A stretch of DNA of 64,000 nt from an uncultured beta proteobacterium (lineage in GTDB: Bacteria; Pseudomonadota; Gammaproteobacteria; Burkholderiales; Burkholderiaceae_C). A program made the position numbers and the translations under genes. The first letter of the stretch is position 1. Each line of letters opens with the position of its first letter. The notes beneath the pieces were generated by a model, which was not told the DNA's origin, searched no databases, and worked only from the letters and a program-made list of their open reading frames with translations. Shown in pieces: positions 19,935-29,084 of the stretch. Location of the stretch: assembly GCA_903845935.1 (NCBI GenBank), contig CAIMZI010000091.1:1-64000 (forward strand). Reading direction: 5' to 3'.

Positions 19935-20882
19935 ATGGCAGCATTGCGGCTTTGCTTGTGCGCGCTGGTGCTGGCAGGTTTGTTGGGCCTGCTCAGCCCG
20001 GCCTGGGCCGCACAGGTCTGTGTGGTCAGCAGCGACAAAGGAGCGGCCTTTCAGGAGGCCGCCGACAGCTTCCTACAAGAGGCAGTGCGCCTTGGAGTCG
20101 CCCGGCAGGACATCGCGGTGCTCAGCCTTGCCGAATACCTGGATGGGGACCCACGCGCGGCGGACAGCCGGCTGCTGGTCAGCCTGGGAACCGACGCCTT
20201 GCGGCAACTGGTGGTGCACAACCCCAAACAGGCGCTGCTTGCCGGACTAATACCGCGCATCGCATTCGAACGGGTAGTGCAGGAATCCGGCCGCAAAAGC
20301 CCAGCAAATGTCGCGGCCCTGTACCTAGACCAACCCTTTGGCCGCCAACTCGACGCGCTGCACCTGGCCCTGCCGACCGTGCGCCACATCGGCGTGCTGT
20401 GGGGGCCGGAGTCGGTCATCCAGCAGCCGCTCTTGGTCGCGGCGCTGCAGTCGCGCGCCATGGACCTGTCCGAAGGCCAGGTCAGCGACAAACTGCCGCT
20501 CATAGCGGCCTTGCGTTCCGCCCTGCATGATGCCGATGTACTGCTGGCGGTGGCCGATGGCGCGGTCTTCAACCCGTCCACGGTGTCCAATATCCTGCTC
20601 GCCAGCTACCATGCCAAGACGCCCGTCATGGGTTTCTCGCCGGCCTATGTCAAGGCCGGTGCCCTGCTCTCCGTGCACAGCACCGCAGCCCAAGCCGGGG
20701 TGCAGCTGGGCGCCATGACAAGCCGCTTTCTGCAAACCAACAGCCTGCCGGGCAACCAGTACCCGCTGGACTTCAGCATCAGCGGCAACGACTACGTTGC
20801 CCATTCGCTGGGCATCAGCCTGGACCTGCAGGCCCTGAGCGAGCACCTGCGCAAGTTGGAAAAACAGGAGAAACGGCCATGA
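19935..20882 (+). CDS. Periplasmic ABC-type substrate-binding protein (COG2984-like)
   Basis: The product is 315 aa with a clear signal peptide ending SPAWAAQ. The body resembles the ABC_sub_bind family, with the VSLGTDALRQLV and IGVLWGPESV strands and a FNPSTVSNILLASYHAKTPV hinge segment. There is no permease or ATPase gene nearby, so it more likely acts as a sensor partner than a transporter part. Its stop overlaps the kinase start by 4 nt (ATGA), which points to equimolar production with the kinase. The ligand cannot be read from sequence. Confidence 0.85.
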   Translation: MAALRLCLCALVLAGLLGLLSPAWAAQVCVVSSDKGAAFQEAADSFLQEAVRLGVARQDIAVLSLAEYLDGDPRAADSRLLVSLGTDALRQLVVHNPKQALLAGLIPRIAFERVVQESGRKSPANVAALYLDQPFGRQLDALHLALPTVRHIGVLWGPESVIQQPLLVAALQSRAMDLSEGQVSDKLPLIAALRSALHDADVLLAVADGAVFNPSTVSNILLASYHAKTPVMGFSPAYVKAGALLSVHSTAAQAGVQLGAMTSRFLQTNSLPGNQYPLDFSISGNDYVAHSLGISLDLQALSEHLRKLEKQEKRP

Positions 20883-22807
20883 TGGGAAGTTCCATACGCT
20901 CCCGCATGGCACTGGCCTCGGTGCTGCCGGTGCTGCTGGTGGTGCTGACCATGGTCAGCATCTTTTGGCAAGGCCGGGTTCAGGATCTGGAAGAGTCACA
21001 CCAACAGCGCGTCAACCTGCTGGCCCACCAGGCGGCCTTGTTCAGCGCCTACGGCCTGTTTTCCGGCAATACCGCCAGCCTGCAAAGCGTGGTGCAGGAA
21101 ATGCAACGTGAACCCGGCGTGCAGTCGGTGCGCATCTTCGACGCCAGCGGACTTGCCGTGGCCAGCAGTGGCCGCTCGGCCAGACAGAGCCTGTTCGAGT
21201 TGAGCGATGCTGGCTACGCAGCGCAACAACGGCAACGCAGCATCGACGTACGGGTTGAAAAAATTCTTCCCGCGGTGTTGCCGATCGAAGACCTGTTCTC
21301 GGCGGGCGAACTGCCCAAGACCCTGGGCAGCGCAGAACTGGGCAGTGCGGTGATTGAGGCCTCACGCCAGGCGCTCGAAGCCAGAAAGCGCGACGCCCTG
21401 CTCACCGCCATCTGGGTGGGCGCTGCCGGCATGCTGCTGGGCGGACTGCTGGCCTTTCGCCTGGGTGACTGGGTGGTGGGCCCGCTGGTGCGCGTATCCA
21501 AAATGGTCAACCGCATCGGCCAAGGCGACTTCTCCATCGCCGCGCCGGTGCCAGACCGCGACCCGCTGCAGGAACTGCAGGCCTCACTGAACCAGATGGC
21601 CACGCGCCTGGCCTGGGGCCGCGACGAACTGGAGCGTCAGGTCCAGACCGTGACGCAGGAACTACGTCTGAAAAAAGAGCAGGCCGAAAGCGCCACCCTG
21701 GCCAAATCGCGTTTTCTGGCAGCCGCCAGCCACGACCTGCGCCAACCCTCACATGCCCTAGGCATGTTTGTGGCGCGCCTGAGCCAGTTGCCCATGAACG
21801 CGCAAATGCGCCACCTGGTCGACCATCTGGAGATTTCGGTTCAGGCACTGCAAGATTTGCTGGACGGCCTGCTGGACCTGTCGCGCCTGGACTCCGGCAA
21901 CGTGCCGGTGCGCATGGCAGCGGTGAACATCAATGAGCTGCTGGACTCGGTGCGCAGCGCACTGGAGGCCACGGCCGAGGCCAAGGGCCTGCGCCTGCGG
22001 GTGCGCCCCACCACGCTCTGGGCACTGAGCGACCCGCTGCTGCTGCAGCGCATGTTGTCCAATTTGGTGATCAACGCCATCCGCTACACCGAGACCGGCA
22101 GCGTGCTGGTGGCCTGCCGCCCCCAGGGGCGGGGACTGCGCGTAGAGGTCTGGGACAGCGGCATCGGCATTCCGTCGGAGCACCACGAAGACGTATTCAA
22201 GGAGTTTTACCAGCTCGCCAACCGGGCCGGTGACCGCAACTTTGGCTTAGGCCTGGGCCTGAACATCGTCCAGCGCAGCGCACAACTGCTGGGCCACCGC
22301 ATCGCCCTGCGCTCCCAGCCGGGCCGCGGCACGCGCTTTTCCATCCTGCTGGACACCGGCATGCCCATGCCAGCCGCCGCCACACAAGCCTTGCCGCCCG
22401 GCCCAGGTGACATTTCAGGCCTGCGGATCTTGCTGATCGAAGACAACCTGGACGCCCGCGAAGCGGTGCAGGGCCTGCTGCAGTCCTGGGGCTGCCAGGT
22501 TCAGGTAGCGGCGAATCGGGAGCAGGCCTTGGCGCAACTGGAATCCGCCGGCGTGCCCGACGTGATTCTGAGCGACTACCACCTGGGCGCTTGCGAGACC
22601 GGCATTGCCTGCATTGACGCCTTGCGCGCGCGCGCCGACTCGGCCATACCGGCGTGCCTGATGAGCGGCGAAACGCACGCCGACTTTCTGCAGGAGGTAA
22701 AGCTCGCCCATCTGCCCCTGCTGCACAAGCCGGTGCGCCCGGCCAAGCTGCGCAGCCTGCTGCGGCACATGCAGAGTGTGCCGTCGGTCCTGATGCCTGT
22801 GGGATAG
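20879..22807 (+). CDS. Hybrid sensor histidine kinase with terminal receiver domain
   Basis: The product is 642 aa. Two membrane segments (about 11-31 and 173-195) flank a periplasmic domain of roughly 140 residues. HAMP follows, then the H-box FLAAASHDLRQPSHALGMF (His near 284), ATPase boxes with DSGIGIP and GLGLGLNIV, and a receiver domain with Asp in VILSDYHLG near residue 565. The HDLRQPSHAL form of the H-box is a distinct subclass. The periplasmic binding protein just upstream is the obvious ligand sensor. No effector regulator lies in the cluster. A hairpin CGTGGA/TCCACG follows the stop (22817-22834). Confidence 0.92.
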   Translation: MMGSSIRSRMALASVLPVLLVVLTMVSIFWQGRVQDLEESHQQRVNLLAHQAALFSAYGLFSGNTASLQSVVQEMQREPGVQSVRIFDASGLAVASSGRSARQSLFELSDAGYAAQQRQRSIDVRVEKILPAVLPIEDLFSAGELPKTLGSAELGSAVIEASRQALEARKRDALLTAIWVGAAGMLLGGLLAFRLGDWVVGPLVRVSKMVNRIGQGDFSIAAPVPDRDPLQELQASLNQMATRLAWGRDELERQVQTVTQELRLKKEQAESATLAKSRFLAAASHDLRQPSHALGMFVARLSQLPMNAQMRHLVDHLEISVQALQDLLDGLLDLSRLDSGNVPVRMAAVNINELLDSVRSALEATAEAKGLRLRVRPTTLWALSDPLLLQRMLSNLVINAIRYTETGSVLVACRPQGRGLRVEVWDSGIGIPSEHHEDVFKEFYQLANRAGDRNFGLGLGLNIVQRSAQLLGHRIALRSQPGRGTRFSILLDTGMPMPAAATQALPPGPGDISGLRILLIEDNLDAREAVQGLLQSWGCQVQVAANREQALAQLESAGVPDVILSDYHLGACETGIACIDALRARADSAIPACLMSGETHADFLQEVKLAHLPLLHKPVRPAKLRSLLRHMQSVPSVLMPVG

Positions 22808-22915
22808 CAAGCTTGGCGTGGAATACAGTCCACGAGAAGACCTCAAACGCCAGGTTGCGGGCGTAACATTATGCCTCGCGCCAGTCACTAGAATGGCGGC
22901 AACTGAGGGACAACA

Positions 22916-25816
22916 ATGGCGGCCAGCAAGGTTCGAATCGAACAGGGTGCAACTCTGCGCCTGGTCCTGACGTACGTGCTATTTGCCAGCGCATGGATCG
23001 GGTTGTCGGACCAACTTCTGGTCTGGCTCTTCCATGACCCGGCGCAAATCGTTTTTTTTAGCTCGCTCAAGGGCTGGCTGTTTGTGGCGCTGACATCGGT
23101 GTTGTTGTATGGCTTGGTTCAACGCTATACGGCGAGAATCCAGCTCAGCCTGCAGCTGGAGTCCGAGGCCAGGGCACACAGCGCCCGTTCGATTGAAATG
23201 CTGGTCGACCAGGAGGAGCGCAAGGCGCAGACCCAGCGCATTCAAGACCTCAACAAATTCCTGCACGGCGTGCTGGAGGTGCTGCCCTTTGGCATGGTGG
23301 TGCTGAACCAGGAGCAACAGGTGATTCTGCGCAACCAGTTGTTTGCTACGCTGCTGGCCTATCCGCCGGAGCTGCTCAATCGGGAGCCGCTGCCCTACCC
23401 TGAGCTGGTGCGCCACAACTTCCAGCGCGGCGACTATCCACAGCAGACCCTGGATGAGGCGCTGGCCCAGTTCGATGCAGTCTGCAAGAGCCGCCAAAGC
23501 GCTTGCTTTGAACACCTGCAGGCCAGCGGCAACTATCTGGAAGTTCGCGCCCAACCCCTCTCCAGCCAATGGATGCTGCTGACCTTTACCGATGTCACGG
23601 CACAACGGTTTGCCAAGCTGTCCATGGACACCGCGCGCCATGTGGCCGAGGCTGCGACCAGGGCCAAGAGCGAATTCCTGGCCAATATGAGCCATGAAAT
23701 TCGCACGCCCATGAATGGCATCCTGGGCCTGGCCTATTTGCTGGAGAAGGCCAAGCTAGCGCCCGATGCTGCGCGGCTGGCACGCAAGATCAGCCAGACC
23801 GGCAAGACGCTGCAAAGCATACTCAACGACATCCTGGATTTCTCCAAGATCGAGGCCGGCCAACTGAAGCTGGAGAATGCCAGCTTTATGCTGAGCGATG
23901 TGCTGGAAAGTGTGGCCACCATCATGGTGACCAAGCCGGCCGATGACGGGATCGAGCTCGCCATCGCGCCCCCCCCCGTGGACATGCAGGGTCTGCTGGG
24001 TGACCCCCTGCGCATCGGCCAGGTGTTGATCAATCTGGTGGGCAATGCCATCAAGTTCACCCATGTCGGTCACGTCAGCCTGACGGTAAGTCGGCAGGAG
24101 CAGTCCGAAGCCGGTGTCAGTCTGCGCTTTTGCGTCAGCGATACCGGTCTGGGCATACCGCAGCACAAGCTGGACGAAATCTTCAAGCCCTTCAGCCAGG
24201 CCGATGCCTCCACTACCCGGCGCTTTGGCGGCACCGGCCTGGGGCTGGCCATCAGCCGGCGCCTGGTCGAAATGATGGGCAGCGAGCTGCATGTGCGCAG
24301 CGTCGAAAACCAGGGCAGTGAATTCTGGTTCACCCTGGCGCTGGCCTGGGCTCCGCATAGCCAAAGCGTCACGCAAAAGATGACGGGCTTGGACGTGCTG
24401 ATTGCCGACGACAGCGCCATCTCGCGCGACGCCTTGCGCGCCACCGCCATGGGCCTTGGCTGGACCACCAGTGTGGTCGACACGGGCCAGGCCGCCGTGG
24501 ACCATGTGCTGCAGCGCATACGCCGCCATGCCACGCCCCAGGTCTTGCTGCTGGACTGGAAGATGCCAGATCTGGACGGTCTGGCAGTGGCCCGCGCCGT
24601 CAATAAGGTGCTGCGCGGTCAGCAGGGACCGATCCTGATCATGGCCACCGCCTACTCGCGCGACGAACTGTTGGCCATGCCCGACAGCCAGTTGGCCGAC
24701 GCCGTGCTGTCCAAGCCGGTGACGCCTTACAGCCTGTACGAAGCCGTGGCAGCGGCGCTGGAGAAGCGTTCCGGCAACGAAGCCCAGGACAGCACCGGCA
24801 GCCCGCAGCGCCTGGCCGGCATCCGCCTGCTGGTGGTCGATGACAGCGACGTTAACCTGGAGATTGCCCAACTCATTTTTGAGGGCGAGGGCGCGCAGGT
24901 GAGCAGCGCCGACAATGGCCAAGAGGCGCTGGACTGGCTGCAGTCGCATCCGCATGCCGTTGATCTGGTGTTGATGGATGTGCAAATGCCGGTCATGGAC
25001 GGCGTGCAGGCAACCCAGCGCATGCGCGCCATTCCGGCGCTGGCGCAGCTGCCCGTGGTGGCACTGACGGCCGGTGCCTTCAAGTCCAACCAGGAAGAGG
25101 CGCTGGCGGCCGGCATGAACGAGCACCTGAGCAAGCCCATGGATGTGGAGCATGCGGTGACCATTATTCGGCGCTTGACCGGCAGGCCCGAGTGGACCGG
25201 CAACCGCCCCAGCATGCCCCAGGGCTGGCTCGATGGACAAGAAGACATGCCGGGCCTGAGCGTAGTGCGCGGCCTGGACATCTGGCGCGATGCCGCGGTC
25301 TACCAACAGTATTTGCGCAAGTTCGTGCGCGACTATGGTCCCTTGCTCGCCGACATGGCGCAACTGCCTGTGCCCGCCATGCAGGCCCTGTCGCACAAGC
25401 TGCGAGGAGCTGCCGGCAATCTGGCGCTGGACCAGTTGGCGGCCGCCAGCACCGAGCTCGAAGCCGTGCTGAAGATTGGGGCCGACGCCAGCAGCGCACT
25501 GCTGGTCGTGCAACAAGCCTTCCAGGTGGCAGTCGGCTCGATTGAGCTTTACGCTGGAACCGGGCACGACGGCCCTGCAGCCTGCGCGCAGACCGCGGAC
25601 CAGGCGCGACTGGAGCAATTGCTGGAGCGCGCGCTGGTAGAGCTGGGACGCGACACGCCGCAGGGGGTGGAGCCGGTGCTGCTGGAACTCGACGCGCTGC
25701 TGAGGCGCGAGCAGACCGCCGCCCTGCGCCATGCGGTAGAGGACTTTGACTTTCGCGCCGGTGAAGCGGCGGTGCGGGAACTGGCTGCTGCGCTGCGCCT
25801 GGAGGCCATCGCATGA
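22916..25816 (+). CDS. Hybrid sensor histidine kinase (HisKA-HATPase-REC-REC-HPt)
   Basis: The product is 966 aa, ATG preceded by GAGGGA. Two closely spaced N-terminal membrane segments (about 13-30 and 43-63) leave almost no periplasmic part. A PAS-like region (about 120-240) then precedes the H-box [18 protein letters not shown] (His near 260). REC1 has [11 protein letters not shown] (Asp near 548), REC2 has [11 protein letters not shown] (Asp near 687), and HPt has [13 protein letters not shown] (His near 828). The stop overlaps an HD-GYP response regulator by 4 nt, so that protein is the likely phosphorelay output. The input is probably intracellular or in the membrane. Confidence 0.93.
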   Translation: MAASKVRIEQGATLRLVLTYVLFASAWIGLSDQLLVWLFHDPAQIVFFSSLKGWLFVALTSVLLYGLVQRYTARIQLSLQLESEARAHSARSIEMLVDQEERKAQTQRIQDLNKFLHGVLEVLPFGMVVLNQEQQVILRNQLFATLLAYPPELLNREPLPYPELVRHNFQRGDYPQQTLDEALAQFDAVCKSRQSACFEHLQASGNYLEVRAQPLSSQWMLLTFTDVTAQRFAKLSMDTARHVAEAATRAKSEFLANMSHEIRTPMNGILGLAYLLEKAKLAPDAARLARKISQTGKTLQSILNDILDFSKIEAGQLKLENASFMLSDVLESVATIMVTKPADDGIELAIAPPPVDMQGLLGDPLRIGQVLINLVGNAIKFTHVGHVSLTVSRQEQSEAGVSLRFCVSDTGLGIPQHKLDEIFKPFSQADASTTRRFGGTGLGLAISRRLVEMMGSELHVRSVENQGSEFWFTLALAWAPHSQSVTQKMTGLDVLIADDSAISRDALRATAMGLGWTTSVVDTGQAAVDHVLQRIRRHATPQVLLLDWKMPDLDGLAVARAVNKVLRGQQGPILIMATAYSRDELLAMPDSQLADAVLSKPVTPYSLYEAVAAALEKRSGNEAQDSTGSPQRLAGIRLLVVDDSDVNLEIAQLIFEGEGAQVSSADNGQEALDWLQSHPHAVDLVLMDVQMPVMDGVQATQRMRAIPALAQLPVVALTAGAFKSNQEEALAAGMNEHLSKPMDVEHAVTIIRRLTGRPEWTGNRPSMPQGWLDGQEDMPGLSVVRGLDIWRDAAVYQQYLRKFVRDYGPLLADMAQLPVPAMQALSHKLRGAAGNLALDQLAAASTELEAVLKIGADASSALLVVQQAFQVAVGSIELYAGTGHDGPAACAQTADQARLEQLLERALVELGRDTPQGVEPVLLELDALLRREQTAALRHAVEDFDFRAGEAAVRELAAALRLEAIA

Positions 25817-26796
25817 CCGGCGTCTTGCTCATCGTCGACGACGAACCGCAAAACCTGGCCGTGATGCGCCAGATTCTCAGCCAAGATTACCGGCTGGTGT
25901 TTGCCCGCAACGGAGTCGATGCCCTGGCCGCCACCCACAAGCACCAACCGGCGCTGATCCTGCTCGACATCCAGATGCCGGACATGAGCGGCTATGAGGT
26001 CTGCCGCGCCCTCAAGGCCGATCCCGCCACCGAGGGCATACCGGTGATCTTTGTCACCTCCATGTCGGACGTGGGCAACGAGGCCGAGGGCTTCGCCAAT
26101 GGCGCGGTGGACTACATCGTCAAGCCGGTCTATCCGGCCATTGTGCTGGCGCGGGTACGGGCCCAGCTGTCGCTGGTGCGGGCCACCCGGCTGGAGCAAA
26201 GTTACCGCGATGCCATTTCCATGCTGGGTGAGGCCGCACACTTCAACGACACCGATACCGGCGCGCATATCTGGCGCATGGCGGCATATGCTGCGGCCCT
26301 GGCGCGTGCCAGCGGCTGGAGCGCTGACGACTGCCAGCTGCTGGAAATGGCAGCCCCCATGCACGACACCGGCAAGCTCGGTGTGCCCCAGTCCATTCTG
26401 CAAAAGCCCGGACCGCTGGACGTGGATGAATGGAAGACCATGAAGACCCATCCCCAGGTCGGACACGACATCCTGGCGCGCAGCGACTCACCGGTGTTTC
26501 GCATGGCCGCGCTGATCGCGCTGCAGCACCACGAAAAGTGGGACGGCAGCGGCTATCCCGCGGGACTCCAGCGCGACGCCATCGCAGAGGCGGCGCGCAT
26601 CGTGGCGATTGCCGATGTGTTTGACGCGCTGACCATGAAGCGCCCGTACAAGGACGCCTGGCCCATGGAACGGGTGCTGGCCACCATCCAGAGCGGCCGC
26701 GCCAGCCACTTCGATCCTCAGCTGAGCGACCTGTTTATGTCCATACTGCCGGAGATTGAACGCATCAAGGCGCACTGGGCGCAGGCCGCAGACTAG
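25813..26796 (+). CDS. Response regulator with HD-GYP cyclic-di-GMP phosphodiesterase domain
   Basis: The product is 327 aa. The N-terminal receiver (about 1-120) has the acidic pair in IVDDEPQN and the phospho-Asp in LLDIQMPDMSG near residue 52. The C-terminal HD-GYP domain contains MHDTGKLGVP, the HHEKWDGSGYPAG signature and DVFDALT, all needed for metal binding and hydrolysis of cyclic-di-GMP. It is RpfG-like. The 4-nt overlap with the hybrid kinase makes these a phosphorelay pair. Active-site residues look complete. Confidence 0.94.
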   Translation: MTGVLLIVDDEPQNLAVMRQILSQDYRLVFARNGVDALAATHKHQPALILLDIQMPDMSGYEVCRALKADPATEGIPVIFVTSMSDVGNEAEGFANGAVDYIVKPVYPAIVLARVRAQLSLVRATRLEQSYRDAISMLGEAAHFNDTDTGAHIWRMAAYAAALARASGWSADDCQLLEMAAPMHDTGKLGVPQSILQKPGPLDVDEWKTMKTHPQVGHDILARSDSPVFRMAALIALQHHEKWDGSGYPAGLQRDAIAEAARIVAIADVFDALTMKRPYKDAWPMERVLATIQSGRASHFDPQLSDLFMSILPEIERIKAHWAQAAD

Positions 26797-26821
26797 GCCA
26801 GTGCCGCAAGCGCACCGGCCT
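26795..26821. terminator. Stem-loop between convergent HD-GYP and Pal-like genes
   Basis: AGGCC-A-GTGC (26795-26804) can pair with GCAC-C-GGCCT (26812-26821): nine pairs with one mismatch around a 7-nt loop, in the 34-bp convergent gap. No T-run is present on either side. Confidence 0.4.
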
Positions 26822-26830
26822 ACAGCTGCA

Positions 26831-27385
26831 TTATTTGCTGGGGTAGTCCAGATCGGCGCGGCGGTTTTGTGCGCGTGCGCCGTCGTCATGGCCTGTCGCC
26901 TTGGGCTTTTCCTTGCCAAAGCTGATGGCCTCCATTTGCGCATCGCTCACACCAAACACCTTGAGCACCTTGGTGACGGCCTGTGCCCGCTTCTGTCCCA
27001 GTGCCAGGTTGTATTCGGCACCACCCTTTTCGTCGGTATTGCCTTCGACCTTGATGGAAACCGTGGGGTGAGCCGCCAGGTACTTACCATGCACTTCCAA
27101 CAGACGTTGACCCTCGGGCTTGATCACCGCCTGGTCAAAGTCAAAGTACACGCTACGCTGGGTATTCAAGGCGTTGGCCGGGTCCAGGTAGGGCGGCAAC
27201 ACCGGCTTGGCAAGCGGCATGGGCTCGGCGGACTTGTTCACCGCCACGGCGGAAGCGGGTGCCATCGGAGCGGCGACCGGGGTCGGCGCCGAGGGGGTCG
27301 GCGTCATGGGCGTGCTGCTGCAGGCGCCCAGAAATGCGACTGCGGTCATGCAGCCCAGAAGTGCAAGGCGATTGATATTTTTCAT
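26831..27385 (-). CDS. OmpA/Pal-family peptidoglycan-binding lipoprotein
   Basis: From ATG 27385 the product is 184 aa. A lipoprotein signal ends AFLGAC, with cysteine as the lipid attachment site. A proline- and alanine-rich linker follows, then an OmpA C-terminal domain with SVYFDFDQAVIKPEGQ, VEGNTDEKGGAEYN and NRRADLDY, which bind diaminopimelate in peptidoglycan. It tethers the outer membrane to the wall. It resembles Pal, but no tolB or ybgF is beside it, so it may be a Pal paralog. It converges with the HD-GYP gene and is divergent from pbpG. Confidence 0.88.
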   Translation of the reverse strand: MKNINRLALLGCMTAVAFLGACSSTPMTPTPSAPTPVAAPMAPASAVAVNKSAEPMPLAKPVLPPYLDPANALNTQRSVYFDFDQAVIKPEGQRLLEVHGKYLAAHPTVSIKVEGNTDEKGGAEYNLALGQKRAQAVTKVLKVFGVSDAQMEAISFGKEKPKATGHDDGARAQNRRADLDYPSK

Positions 27386-27601
27386 ACGGACATCCATTCA
27401 GTGAGCTTGAGCAGCTGTGACGCTGGCCTGATATAGGCAAGCAGCAGCACAGCGCGGAACGGTCGATTCTGCACACGAAAACGAATGACAGACGCGGCAA
27501 CGGCTGCCTGTGCGCTGCGTTTAAGTTTCAGCTAAGTCTGGATCGACATGATCCAGACAGTCGACAATGGCACTATGACCCGCACCGACTTCCAGTCCCC
27601 C

Positions 27602-28414
27602 ATGAAAACCCCGTTTATCAAGACCCTTATCGTCGCCTTGTTCTGCTGCGCCAGCGCCGCGCAGGCCCTGCCCCTGCGCTCCGAACATGCGATCGTGGTG
27701 AGCGACGACACCGGCCAGGTGCTGCTTGAAAAAGGCTCGGCCACCATGGTGCCGATTGCCTCGCTGACCAAGCTGATGACCGCCATGGTGGTGCTCGACA
27801 GCAAGCCCGATATGAATGCCAGCATTTCTATCGAACCGGCGGATGTGGACGTGCTCAAGCACAGCAAGTCGCATGTGCCGGTGGGCACCAAGCTGGCGCG
27901 CAAGGAAATTTTCCGCCTCGCCCTGATGTCTTCAGACAACCGCGCGGCGGCCTCGCTGGCGCGCACCTACCCCGGCAGCAATGCCGCCTTCGAACAAGCC
28001 GTGCAGCGCAAGCTCACGTCGCTGGGCATGCACAACACCGTGCTCAAGGAGCCCACCGGCCTGTCGCCAGAAAACATGTCCACGGCCGCTGATCTGGCCA
28101 AGATGGCGCAGGCCGCATCGCACTATCCGGAGATAGTCAATGTGACCACCGACCGTGCCGACACCATCCGCATGAATGGGCGCCCGTTCACCTTTCACAA
28201 CACCAACCAATTGGTGGGCGCCAGTGGCTGGAACGTGCTGCTGTCCAAAACCGGCTTCACCAATGAGGCCGGCCACTGCCTGATCATGCGCATCCAGCAG
28301 GCCGGAGCCCACGCCACGCTGGTGCTGCTCAACGCCAGCGCCAATTCCACGCGCGCACTGGACGCATTGAACATCCGCAAGTACCTCAGCAGCCACCGCA
28401 CCCAGCTGCGTTGA
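27602..28414 (+). CDS. pbpG: D-alanyl-D-alanine endopeptidase (PBP7-like)
   Basis: From ATG 27602 the product is 270 aa with signal peptide MKTPFIKTLIVALFCCASAA. All three motifs are intact: SLTK, SDN (MSSDNRAA) and KTG (LLSKTGFTNEAGHC). It lacks the PBP5_C domain, which fits the PBP7 endopeptidase type that cuts cross-links. The frame opens 18 codons earlier, but the signal peptide sets the start. It ends 4 nt before a response regulator gene, so it may be part of that operon. Confidence 0.88.
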   Translation: MKTPFIKTLIVALFCCASAAQALPLRSEHAIVVSDDTGQVLLEKGSATMVPIASLTKLMTAMVVLDSKPDMNASISIEPADVDVLKHSKSHVPVGTKLARKEIFRLALMSSDNRAAASLARTYPGSNAAFEQAVQRKLTSLGMHNTVLKEPTGLSPENMSTAADLAKMAQAASHYPEIVNVTTDRADTIRMNGRPFTFHNTNQLVGASGWNVLLSKTGFTNEAGHCLIMRIQQAGAHATLVLLNASANSTRALDALNIRKYLSSHRTQLR

Positions 28415-28418
28415 CACC

Positions 28419-29084
28419 ATGCGCCTGCTGCTGGTGGAAGACGATGTGATGATTGGCGAGTCGGTGCTGGACCTGCTGCGCGACGAGGGCTATGCGGTGG
28501 ACTGGGTCAAGGACGGAGACATGGCACTGACAGTGCTGCAATCGCAAGCCTATGACCTGATCCTGCTGGACCTGGGCCTGCCCAAATGCGATGGCCTGAG
28601 CGTGCTGCACGCCTTGCGCGCACGCCAAGACCGCACACCGGTGCTGGTGGCCACGGCGCGCGATGCCATCGCCCAGCGCATTGAGGGACTGGACGCCGGA
28701 GCCGACGACTACATCGTCAAACCCTATGACATGGGCGAACTGCTGGCCCGCATCCGCGCCCTGTTTCGCCGCGCTGTGGGCCGTGCCGAGCCGGTCTACG
28801 CGCATCTCGGTGTCAGCATAGACCCGGCCACGCGCGAGGTGCTGGTGCATGGCCAACCGGTGCTGCTGTCGGCGCGCGAATGGGCGATTCTGCAAATGCT
28901 GCTGGTGCGACCCGGCCATGTGCTCTCGCGCAAGCAGATTGAAGAAAAACTCTATAGCTGGAAGGACGAGGTCAGCAGCAATGCGGTCGAGGTGCATATC
29001 CACAGCTTGCGCAAAAAGCTGGGCGTCGAGCTGATCCAAAACGTGCGCGGGGTCGGCTACATGATTGCCAAGGTCGAGCCATGA
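28419..29084 (+). CDS. OmpR-family response regulator (QseB-like)
   Basis: The product is 221 aa. The receiver domain has VEDDVMIGES and phospho-Asp in LLDLGLPKCDG near residue 51, and the C-terminal winged helix reads SAREWAILQMLL to LRKKLGVELIQNVRGVGYMI. It resembles QseB/PmrA regulators. It overlaps the sensor kinase gene by 4 nt, so the two are a cognate pair. The regulon is unknown; the preceding pbpG suggests, weakly, an envelope role. Confidence 0.9.
   Translation: MRLLLVEDDVMIGESVLDLLRDEGYAVDWVKDGDMALTVLQSQAYDLILLDLGLPKCDGLSVLHALRARQDRTPVLVATARDAIAQRIEGLDAGADDYIVKPYDMGELLARIRALFRRAVGRAEPVYAHLGVSIDPATREVLVHGQPVLLSAREWAILQMLLVRPGHVLSRKQIEEKLYSWKDEVSSNAVEVHIHSLRKKLGVELIQNVRGVGYMIAKVEP

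Noticed and set aside
23756-25732. 658-codon frame antisense to a hybrid kinase
   Set aside because: Composition is low-complexity (Gln, His, Gly), no domain; the sense strand has complete kinase, receiver and HPt motifs.
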